From Aeromicrobium sp. PE09-221 (GTDB lineage Bacteria > Actinomycetota > Actinomycetes > Propionibacteriales > Nocardioidaceae), in assembly GCF_002174305.1 (NCBI RefSeq), contig NZ_MIJB01000013.1, positions 1 through 35,995 on the forward strand: a stretch of 35,995 bases of DNA, read 5' to 3'. Of the stretch, positions 17,766 through 28,371 are shown one piece after another (within the stretch, counting starts at the first letter, position 1; the number at the start of each line of letters is the position of its first letter). The notes under the pieces are model-generated. The model saw nothing but the letters and a program-made list of their open reading frames with translations. It was not told the origin of the DNA and did no database searches. A program made the position numbers and the translations under genes.

Positions 17766-17771
17766 ATTGTC
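17766..17771 (-). promoter_or_regulatory. Putative -10 box for leaderless methyltransferase transcript
   Basis: On the minus strand the hexamer reads GACAAT and ends 6 nt before the GTG at 17759. It is a weaker match than the TAnnnT boxes elsewhere but has the same spacing. Confidence 0.3.
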
Positions 17772-17875
17772 GCCGTTGCCGAGGCGCCCCCGGCGCGCGG
17801 CCGGTCCCGTGGGCGACCCGCCCCGTGGAGCGGTGCGAAGTAGTCTCCACCGACATTGAGCGCCGCGACACAGCG

Positions 17876-18250
17876 TCACGTGACCGACCACTCGCCGACT
17901 CGCAGTGGACGCTCCGGGAGCAGCGCGGTCTGGGCCGCGCGGGCCCGTCCGGACTCGCTCTCGACGAGCAGCTCCCGCTGCGCCCCGGCGGCGAGACCGC
18001 AGAACTCCGCCACCTGAGTGGCATCGGAGGTCATGACCAGGCTGGCCGTATCGAGGGTGTGCCGGCAGAGAGTGTGCTCGCGGGGGAGCGAGGTGGGGAG
18101 GTCACCGGACGCACCGGGGAGGAAGGCGCGATCGCCGTCGAAGACGGCCACCGCGGAGCCGGGTACGTCGAACATGCGCCGGGCGATGCGGGTGATGCGA
18201 TCGAGAACGGGGAGCTCGCGGTCCGGCGAAGGCGTCTTCAGTTTGGCCAT
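17876..18250 (-). CDS. Short GAF-like domain protein, probably truncated
   Basis: 124 residues. LDRITRIARRMFDVPGSAVAVFDGDRAFLPG...LPREHTLCRHTLD...LVMTSDATQ follows the first half of a GAF domain of the type found before GGDEF or kinase modules. The second half of that domain is not recognisable, and the C-terminus is an Ala/Arg-rich tail. It may be a decayed or minimal sensor. Start is placed at ATG 18250 (MAKLKTPSPDREL); the open frame extends upstream into the groES CIRCE/promoter region, which is unlikely to be coding. It is divergent from groES. Confidence 0.55.
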   Translation of the reverse strand: MAKLKTPSPDRELPVLDRITRIARRMFDVPGSAVAVFDGDRAFLPGASGDLPTSLPREHTLCRHTLDTASLVMTSDATQVAEFCGLAAGAQRELLVESESGRARAAQTALLPERPLRVGEWSVT

Positions 18251-18300
18251 CTCGGGCCGCCCCGGGGTCGATACCAGAAAAAGACGATGCGCCGCCACGG

Positions 18301-18327
18301 TTAGCACTCTCTTGGTGTGAGTGCCAA
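18301..18327. promoter_or_regulatory. CIRCE operator 1 (HrcA site)
   Basis: TTAGCACTC at 18301-18309, 9-bp spacer, GAGTGCCAA at 18319-18327. This matches CIRCE (TTAGCACTC-N9-GAGTGCTAA) with one mismatch in the right arm. It overlaps the likely -35 of the groES promoter. Known to bind the HrcA repressor; hrcA itself is not in the window. Confidence 0.92.
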
Positions 18328-18340
18328 GGTTTGCTATCGT
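18312..18340 (+). promoter_or_regulatory. Likely groESL promoter
   Basis: TTGGTG at 18312-18317 and TATCGT at 18335-18340 are 17 bp apart, with CIRCE 1 covering the -35 side and CIRCE 2 beginning 5 bp after the -10. This placement would let HrcA block both binding and escape of polymerase. Confidence 0.5.
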
Positions 18341-18345
18341 CCTCT

Positions 18346-18372
18346 TTAGCACTCGGATAGTCTGAGTGCCAG
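18346..18372. promoter_or_regulatory. CIRCE operator 2 (HrcA site)
   Basis: TTAGCACTC at 18346-18354, 9-bp spacer, GAGTGCCAG at 18364-18372, two mismatches to the consensus right arm. Its left arm starts 45 bp after that of CIRCE 1, at the expected transcription start of groES. Confidence 0.9.
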
Positions 18373-18459
18373 TTCCTTCGGTGGCCCCGACCCCCGCGAC
18401 GGCGTGGTCACCGGACACCTGAATTCGTAGCAGTAACCGTCGAAAGGGGAGGTCGACCA

Positions 18460-18753
18460 GTGTCGGTCACCATCAAGCCGCTCGAGGACCGCGTCGTCGT
18501 CAAGGCGCTCGAAGCCGAGCAGACCACCGCATCCGGTCTCGTGATTCCGGACACCGCCAAGGAGAAGCCCCAGGAGGGCGAGGTCGTGGCCGTGGGCCCC
18601 GGCCGCGTCAGCGACAACGGGGAGCGCGTCCCGGTCGATGTCGCCACCGGCGACAAGGTCATCTTCAGCAAGTACGGCGGCACCGAGGTCAAGTACGACG
18701 GACAGGACTATCTCATCCTCTCCGCTCGCGACATCCTCGCTGTCGTCTCCTGA
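18460..18753 (+). CDS. groS: Co-chaperonin GroES
   Basis: 97 residues, standard. [45 protein letters not shown] includes the mobile loop (about 18-35) that docks on Gro[35 protein letters not shown] closes the protein. Start is GTG 18460 with AGGGGAGG at 18445-18452, 7 nt upstream, a strong ribosome-binding site. Heat-shock control by HrcA is indicated by two CIRCE elements 90-160 bp upstream. groEL follows 85 bp later. Confidence 0.98.
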   Translation: MSVTIKPLEDRVVVKALEAEQTTASGLVIPDTAKEKPQEGEVVAVGPGRVSDNGERVPVDVATGDKVIFSKYGGTEVKYDGQDYLILSARDILAVVS

Positions 18754-18759
18754 CCCCGT

Positions 18760-18793
18760 GCTCCGGCGTCGTCCCTCGGGGCGGCGCCGGAGC
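18760..18793 (+). other. Inverted repeat between groES and groEL
   Basis: GCTCCGGCG at 18760-18768 pairs with CGCCGGAGC at 18785-18793, and the loop itself can pair further (CCCTCGGGG region). No T-run follows. It may be a processing or attenuation hairpin setting the groES:groEL ratio; the role is a guess. Confidence 0.45.
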
Positions 18794-18820
18794 CGCTTTC
18801 GCCCCTGAATCCTTCAGTAG

Positions 18821-20440
<1,620 letters not shown>

Positions 20441-20455
20441 CCGTTTCACTTGCCC

Positions 20456-20500
20456 GGACAGGGCCCGGAGCTGCGGCTCCGGGCCCTGTCCGTTTTCTCC
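20456..20500 (+). terminator. Rho-independent terminator of groESL
   Basis: A 16-bp perfect stem, GGACAGGGCCCGGAGC (20456-20471) with its complement at 20476-20491, has a TGCG loop and is followed by GTTTTCTCC. It lies 16 nt after the groEL stop. Confidence 0.93.
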
Positions 20501-20564
20501 ACGTCACCGCTCGTCGTGCGGAGCGGTGCGTCACTCACCGCCGGGCGAGGGCGCGGCACTCCGG

Positions 20565-20604
20565 GTGACACTGGACATATTCAATGTTACATTGATGGTG
20601 TCAC
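20565..20604 (+). promoter_or_regulatory. Promoter and palindromic operator of first AurF-like gene
   Basis: GTGACA 20565-20570, 17 bp, TACATT 20588-20593 form a good promoter. The -10 lies inside the palindrome AATGTTACATT (20583-20593). GTGACAC at 20565-20571 is matched by its inverted copy GTGTCAC at 20598-20604, so the whole element is symmetric. The same -35/-10/operator layout precedes the second copy at 21550. A dimeric repressor of TetR type would fit, but no regulator gene is in the window. Confidence 0.65.
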
Positions 20605-20623
20605 ATCGAGAGGATGATGCGCG

Positions 20624-21532
20624 ATGGTCGCGACGGCAGTGGATTTCCGACAGCAGATCGATCCCGACGGCACCCTCGAGCGCCTGCTCAAGTCGTCGGC
20701 GACGTTGTCCTATGACCCGGACCAGGAAGTTGACTGGGAGGCCCCGCTCGACCCGACCAAGTACGGGCTGAACCCCGAGTGGTCGACGCTCTACGGCACG
20801 CGTCTGTGGAGTGAGATGAGCGAGGAGCAGCGCATCGCGCTGACCCGCCACGAGGTCGGCTCGATCATGAGCACCGGCATCTGGTTCGAGATGATCCTGC
20901 AGCAGATGATCCTGCGCGATCAGTACTGCGGCGTCTACGGGGGCTCGGAGTTCCAGTTCGCTCTCACCGAGATCGCCGACGAGTGCCGCCACTCGCTGAT
21001 GTTCGCCAAGACCTGCACCAAGATGGGTGTCCCGCACTACAAGCCGAAGCGCTACGTGCAGGAGCTCGCGCGCGGACTCAAGACTGTCGCCGGCGGCGAG
21101 GTCGCGTACGGGGCCATCCTGGTGGCCGAGGAGATCCTCGATGTCATGCAGCGTGACTGGATGCGCGGTGAGGACGTGCTCGACGAGGTCCGCACCACGA
21201 GCAAGATCCATGTGGTCGAGGAGGCGCGGCACATGAAGTTCGCGCGTCATGAGATCCGTGAGCACCTGGCGGACGCGAGTCCGCTGCGACGCAAGGCCAG
21301 CGCGGCGGTCATCGCCGGCGGGGCCAAGTTCGTCGTCGACTCGATGGTGAGCGATCAGGTGTACGCGAATGTGGGCCTCGACCGCCGGCGTGCCGTGGCC
21401 GAGGCGAAGGCCAATACGCACCACCAGAACCTCATGCGGATGAGCTGTGTGCACCTCATGGACTTCCTGTCCGAGGCGGGCCTGCTCACCCCTCATGCTA
21501 TGCGGCTCTACCGCAGCGTCCACATGCTCTGA
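20624..21532 (+). CDS. AurF-like diiron oxygenase, copy 1
   Basis: 302 residues, all-helical, of the AurF (p-aminobenzoate N-oxygenase-like) family. The diiron ligands align with AurF: Glu120 and His123 in ADECRH, Glu169 in VAEEILD (27 residues before His196, as in AurF), and His196, Glu200 and His203 in HVVEEARH. A further Glu should come from the first helix (Glu77 or Glu89). The family oxidises arylamines or related substrates with O2. The substrate here is unknown. Ribosome-binding site GAGAGGA at 20608-20614, ATG 20624. A paralogue follows and then FprB, a likely electron donor; Mycobacterium tuberculosis has one such gene next to fprB. Confidence 0.85.
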   Translation: MVATAVDFRQQIDPDGTLERLLKSSATLSYDPDQEVDWEAPLDPTKYGLNPEWSTLYGTRLWSEMSEEQRIALTRHEVGSIMSTGIWFEMILQQMILRDQYCGVYGGSEFQFALTEIADECRHSLMFAKTCTKMGVPHYKPKRYVQELARGLKTVAGGEVAYGAILVAEEILDVMQRDWMRGEDVLDEVRTTSKIHVVEEARHMKFARHEIREHLADASPLRRKASAAVIAGGAKFVVDSMVSDQVYANVGLDRRRAVAEAKANTHHQNLMRMSCVHLMDFLSEAGLLTPHAMRLYRSVHML

Positions 21533-21549
21533 CCCACGTCCAGCGACAC

Positions 21550-21589
21550 GTGACACTCACCACAACGCATGTTACATTTTCGATGTCAT
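21550..21589 (+). promoter_or_regulatory. Promoter and operator of second AurF-like gene
   Basis: GTGACA 21550-21555, exactly 17 bp, TACATT 21573-21578, with CATGTTACATT at 21568-21578 and GATGTCAT at 21582-21589. Spacing and key bases match the element before copy 1 while the spacer sequence differs, which indicates conserved function. Confidence 0.65.
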
Positions 21590-21611
21590 ATTGCTGCGAG
21601 GGAGGCACACC

Positions 21612-22517
21612 ATGACGATCGCCCCGGAGAACTTCCGCGCCACACTCAACGACGACGAGCTGGAGCGGCTGCTCGAGTCATCCGAGCAGTTGTCGTACCA
21701 GCCCGACGACGAGATCGACTGGGAGGCCCCGCTCGATCCGACCAAGTACGGGCTGAACCCCGAGTGGTCGACGCTCTACGGCACGCGGCTGTGGGACGAG
21801 ATGAGCGAACAGCAGCGCATCGCGCTGACCCGCCACGAGGTCGCGTCGATCATGAGCACCGGCATCTGGTTCGAGACGCTGCTGCAGCACCTGATCCTGC
21901 GTAGCCAGTACTCGGCTCCCTATGGCGGCTCGGAGTTCCGCTGGGCGCTCACCGAGATCGCGGACGAGTGCCGCCACTCGCTGATGTTCTCCAAGACCTG
22001 CGCCAAGCTCGATGCCTCGGACTATCGGCCACAGCGGTATGTCCACGAGCTCGCCCGGCTGCTCAAGAATGTCGCCAATGGCGAGATCTCGTATGGCTGC
22101 ATCCTGGTGGCCGAGGAGATCCTCGACGTCATGCAGCGTGACTGGATGCGCGGTGAGGACGTGCTCGACGAGGTCCGCACCACGAGCAAGATCCATGTGG
22201 TCGAGGAGGCGCGGCACATGAAGTTCGCGCGGATGGAGATCGTGGACTACCTCAAGGGCGTCTCGTCCACCCGTCGCCGGGTCAGCGCCTATGTCATCGC
22301 GGCCGCGGCGACCTTCATCGTGCGCGAGATGGTCAGCAAGGACGTCTACGCCAATGTCGGTCTGCCCCGTGAGAGGGCGATCGCGGAGGCGAAGGCCAAT
22401 ACCCATCACCACAACCTGATGCGGATGAGCTGCGTGCACCTCATGGACTTCCTGTCCGAGGCCGGTCTGCTGACTCCCGCGGCGATGCGGATGTACCGCA
22501 GCGTCCACATGCTCTGA
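21612..22517 (+). CDS. AurF-like diiron oxygenase, copy 2
   Basis: 301 residues, closely similar to copy 1 except for the first ~30 residues and the stretch near 125-160. All predicted metal ligands are kept: Glu119 and His122, Glu168, His195, Glu199 and His202. Start ATG 21612 with GGGAGG (21598-21604) 7 nt upstream. A 132-nt stretch (22100-22231) is almost identical in DNA to 21115-21246 of copy 1. fprB starts 18 nt after the stop and is probably co-transcribed. Its own operator suggests both copies answer the same signal. Confidence 0.85.
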   Translation: MTIAPENFRATLNDDELERLLESSEQLSYQPDDEIDWEAPLDPTKYGLNPEWSTLYGTRLWDEMSEQQRIALTRHEVASIMSTGIWFETLLQHLILRSQYSAPYGGSEFRWALTEIADECRHSLMFSKTCAKLDASDYRPQRYVHELARLLKNVANGEISYGCILVAEEILDVMQRDWMRGEDVLDEVRTTSKIHVVEEARHMKFARMEIVDYLKGVSSTRRRVSAYVIAAAATFIVREMVSKDVYANVGLPRERAIAEAKANTHHHNLMRMSCVHLMDFLSEAGLLTPAAMRMYRSVHML

Positions 22518-22535
22518 GCCAGGAAGTCCCCTCAC

Positions 22536-24158
22536 ATGGCCTACGCGATCACCCAGAGCTGCTGCAACGATGCCTCCTGTGTGTCGGTGTGCCCGGTGGA
22601 CTGCATCCACCCGACACCCGATGAGCCGGACTTCGGCGCGACCGACATCCTCTACGTCGACCCCAAGGTCTGCATCGACTGCGGTGCCTGCGCCGACGCG
22701 TGCCCGGTCTCGGCGATCAAGCCCGTCGATGTCCTGCGCGGCGGTGAGGAGGTCTTCGCCCAGCTGAATGCTGACTTCTACGCTGAACGTCCTACGCGAG
22801 TCGCCCCCGCCACCCATACCTGGGAGGAGATGGGGGCCGTAGTGGACCGTCCGTTGCGCGTCGCCGTGGTGGGCACCGGCCCGGCAGCCTCCTATGCTGC
22901 CCGTCATCTGCTCCTGTCGACGGATGCTCGCGTCACGATGCTCGACAAGTCGCCGGTCCCCGGCGGACTGGTGCGCGGGGGAGTCGCGCCCGATCACGTC
23001 GAGACGAAGACCTTCGCGAATCTCTTCGACTGGGCGTACCGGCACCCGCGCACCTCGATGTACATGAATGTCGAGGTCGGCGTGGACGTGACCCATGAAG
23101 AGTTGTTGCAGTATCACGATGCCGTCATCTACGGCGTCGGCGCACGGTTGGATCGTGCCCTCGGCGTCCCCGGCGAAGACCTCTCGGGTGTCTTCGGTGC
23201 GCCGGAGGTCGTCGGCTGGTACAACGCGGCGATCGACATCCCCGCCGAGTCGGTCCATCTCGGCGGCGAGCGGATGGTCATCGTCGGCAATGGCAATGTG
23301 GCGCTCGATGTCGCGCGGATCGTCCTCTCGGATCCGGCGTCGCTGCGACGCACGGACATGGCCGACCACGCGATCGACGAGATCGAGCGTTCGGCTATCC
23401 GGGAGGTCGTGTTGCTCGGACGCCGTGGACCGGAGGTCGCGGCCTTCACCCGTCCTGAGCTGTTGATGATGCCCGAGGGCATCGATGTCGTGGTGGCCCG
23501 TGATGAGGCCACGGAGGCCGCATTCGACGCGGCCGAGCCGGGGTCCAAGGCGGCGCTCCTCGCTGCCCTGCCGCGGGCGGAGGTGGATCTGACGGCGGCT
23601 CCCCCGGAAGGCAAGCGGCTGGTCTTCGCCTTCGGTGGCCAGATCGTGTCGGTGGAGGGCGGCGATGCGGTCGAGGCGGTGCAGATCGCTCCGACGGGGC
23701 GGCCCGATGAGGCCGTCAAGGTCCCGGCGGGCACCGTGGTGCGATCCACCGGCCACCGGGGACGTCCGGTGGCGGGCCTCCCCTTCGACGATGTGACCGC
23801 GACCGTGCCCAATGTCGACGGTCGGGTGATCGATCCGGACACCGGAGCCGCGATCCCCGGAGCCTATGTCACCGGATGGATCAAGCGCGGGGCGACGGGT
23901 GGTATCGGCACTAACCGCACGTGTGCGCACGAGACGGTCGCCACGCTCCTGCAAGACGCCGCCGACGGTGCGCTGCGGATGCCGGGAGGATCGCGCCGGA
24001 GCTTCGGCAAACTCCTACGCCGCCGCGTCCCGTCGCTCGTGAGCCGTCGCCGGATGTTCGCGATCGAGGACGCGGAGCGCGGCCGCGGTGCTGCGGCAGG
24101 TCGTCCTCGCGTCAAGTTCGCGTCCTCGTCCCAGATGCTCGACGCCGCTCGTCGCTGA
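22536..24158 (+). CDS. fprB: Ferredoxin/ferredoxin-NADP reductase FprB
   Basis: 540 residues. The N-terminal bacterial ferredoxin domain has ITQSCCNDASC...CPVDCIHPTPDEP, Cys at 9, 10, 15, 19 and 23, and the second cluster CIDCGACADACP with Cys46, 49, 52 and 56; this is nearly the mycobacterial FprB N-terminus. The adrenodoxin-reductase-like FAD/NADP domain follows, with VVGTGPAASYAA (FAD, about 111-121), VGNGNVALDVAR (NADP, 250-261) and the terminal GWIKRGATGGIGTN. It moves electrons from NADPH through FAD and Fe-S clusters, plausibly to the two diiron proteins upstream. AGGAAG lies about 10 nt before the ATG. Confidence 0.94.
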   Translation: MAYAITQSCCNDASCVSVCPVDCIHPTPDEPDFGATDILYVDPKVCIDCGACADACPVSAIKPVDVLRGGEEVFAQLNADFYAERPTRVAPATHTWEEMGAVVDRPLRVAVVGTGPAASYAARHLLLSTDARVTMLDKSPVPGGLVRGGVAPDHVETKTFANLFDWAYRHPRTSMYMNVEVGVDVTHEELLQYHDAVIYGVGARLDRALGVPGEDLSGVFGAPEVVGWYNAAIDIPAESVHLGGERMVIVGNGNVALDVARIVLSDPASLRRTDMADHAIDEIERSAIREVVLLGRRGPEVAAFTRPELLMMPEGIDVVVARDEATEAAFDAAEPGSKAALLAALPRAEVDLTAAPPEGKRLVFAFGGQIVSVEGGDAVEAVQIAPTGRPDEAVKVPAGTVVRSTGHRGRPVAGLPFDDVTATVPNVDGRVIDPDTGAAIPGAYVTGWIKRGATGGIGTNRTCAHETVATLLQDAADGALRMPGGSRRSFGKLLRRRVPSLVSRRRMFAIEDAERGRGAAAGRPRVKFASSSQMLDAARR

Positions 24159-24178
24159 TACGAGATTCGGCCGGTTGC

Positions 24179-24207
24179 GACCCGTTTTCCGTTTGCCACA
24201 ACGGGTC
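24179..24207 (+). terminator. Possible terminator after fprB
   Basis: GACCCGTT at 24179-24186 pairs with AACGGGTC at 24200-24207, with a 13-nt loop containing TTCCGTTTG. There is no T-run after it, so efficiency is uncertain. Confidence 0.4.
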
Positions 24208-24282
24208 ACGATCGGCGCCAAGCCGCCACGCCTCGCTCAGGGACGCAGGGCCCTCGCCCGGACCACGATGACGGATCGGAGG

Positions 24283-24288
24283 TAGCGT
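24283..24288 (+). promoter_or_regulatory. Putative -10 box before MFS gene
   Basis: TAGCGT ends 7 nt before the GTG at 24296. A GGAGG also overlaps its left edge, but it is about 13 nt from the GTG, so a leaderless transcript is only one option. Confidence 0.35.
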
Positions 24289-24295
24289 CACCGGG

Positions 24296-27035
<2,740 letters not shown>

Positions 27036-27375
27036 GGTCTCGCCACCCGAGCCTTCCTGGCGTGGTAGCGGAGAAGGCATGCGTCAAAAAGTTCGCTACG
27101 TGGGCGAAATCCTTGAAACGGCAGCGGAATCGACGTGTTAGAGGCCACGGAGCGAAGTAGCGACGTTCCTCCGTTTCGGGCGCCGATGCGGTGTCTCGTC
27201 TGCCCTGCGATGTCAGGGAAAAAGTTGACGGTTCTCGCCGGAAACGAAATCTGCCTGAAAGTTTCCTGAGTTTTTGGCAGTAACCCACCATGACCGCCTC
27301 GGTCTCCAGGCGCTCCAATGATCTCACCGTGTGGCGTAGGTCATATCGACCTGGCCCTGATCGAGAGGAGCGTCC
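27036..27375 (+). other. 340-bp leader between guaB and the BMP-type importer
   Basis: No gene is supported here. The stretch is less GC-rich than its surroundings and contains several pairings: TCGCTAC 27093-27099 with GTAGCGA 27157-27163, GTGG 27100-27103 with CCAC 27145-27148, GAAACGG 27115-27121 with CCGTTTC 27171-27177 (these cross, so they would be alternatives or a pseudoknot) and GGAAAC 27240-27245 with GTTTCC 27261-27266 followed by TGAGTTTTT. TTGACG near 27225 could be a -35. The importer's ribosome-binding site is GAGAGGAGC just before 27376. A cis-regulatory RNA is possible but unproven. Confidence 0.35.
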
Positions 27376-28371
27376 ATGTTCCCGTGGACCCGAGTGGTGA
27401 GTGTGACGGCAGCGGCGGCAGCGATGACGCTCGTCGCCGCGTGCGGGGGAGAGTCCGGCGGCGGAGACGAGGTGAGTGTCGCGGGGATCTTCTCGGGACC
27501 GACGACCGATGCCGACTACAACGCCCTCGGGCTCAAGGCCCTCGAGGCGGCGGAGGCCGATGGTGCCCGCACCGGTCATTCCGAGAGCGTTCCCGTCCCT
27601 GATATCGAGCGTGTCCTGAACGAGTACGTCGCCGACGGATTCTCCGTCGTGTGGACCCACGGATCGCAGTTCTACGATGCGACCGCCAAGATCGCCGAGC
27701 AGAACCCCGATGTCACGTTCATCGCGGAGTTCGATGGCGAGCCGGAGAACCAGCCCGACAATGTCTGGGTCATCGACCGCAACTTCCACACCGTCTTCTA
27801 CCCGATCGGCACACTCGCCGCGAACCTCAGCACGAGCGGCCAGGTCGGCTACCTGGGCGGGCTGTCGCTGCCCTTCTCCTACTCGGAGGTCCATGCCGTC
27901 GAGCAGGCGATCACCGACAGTGGCAAGAATGTCACCCTCAATCCGGTCTGGTCGGGCGACTTCAACGAGACCGTCAAGGCACAGCAGCTCACTACGCAGC
28001 TGCTATCTGGCGGCAACGATGTCATCGTGACGTCGCTCAACCTGGGTGTCGTCGGTGCCTTCAAGGCCGTGACGCAGAAGCCCGCCGGGGAGGCCTGGCT
28101 GACGGTCAAGTACACCGACAAGTCCAAGAACGGGCCCGACCACTATGCCGCGACGGTCCTCTACGACTTCGAGCAGCCGCTGACCGAGATCCTCGAGTCG
28201 ATCGAGTCCGGCGAGCGGTCCGGCTACTACCAGATGGGCTTCGGGAAGGGCGCGAGCGTCGACGTCAGCGACGCGGTGCCGGCAGAGGTGAGGACCGCCG
28301 TGGAAGAGGCCGTCGAGGGCATCAAGAACGGCTCGATCACTGTCGAACTCGATCAGACGGAGCCCAAATGA
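27376..28371 (+). CDS. BMP-family substrate-binding lipoprotein
   Basis: 331 residues. A lipoprotein signal peptide ends in the lipobox VAAC with Cys23, followed by a Gly/Ser linker. The mature part is the BMP/PnrA type: SVAGIFSGPTTDADYNALGLKAL at the start, then VWTHGSQFYDATAKIAEQNPDVTFI and QVGYLGGLSLPFSYSEVHA. Members bind purine nucleosides, or in some cases other small ligands, outside the membrane. The next three genes supply the ATPase and both permeases. Its stop overlaps the ATPase start (ATGA). Location between guaB and guaB3 supports a purine substrate. Confidence 0.9.
   Translation: MFPWTRVVSVTAAAAAMTLVAACGGESGGGDEVSVAGIFSGPTTDADYNALGLKALEAAEADGARTGHSESVPVPDIERVLNEYVADGFSVVWTHGSQFYDATAKIAEQNPDVTFIAEFDGEPENQPDNVWVIDRNFHTVFYPIGTLAANLSTSGQVGYLGGLSLPFSYSEVHAVEQAITDSGKNVTLNPVWSGDFNETVKAQQLTTQLLSGGNDVIVTSLNLGVVGAFKAVTQKPAGEAWLTVKYTDKSKNGPDHYAATVLYDFEQPLTEILESIESGERSGYYQMGFGKGASVDVSDAVPAEVRTAVEEAVEGIKNGSITVELDQTEPK

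Noticed and set aside
21678..23954. Very long minus-strand open frame (758 codons) opposite the AurF-like and fprB genes
   Set aside because: It is the codon-shadow of well-supported plus-strand genes in GC-rich DNA; its translation is rich in H, R, D and G without any domain.
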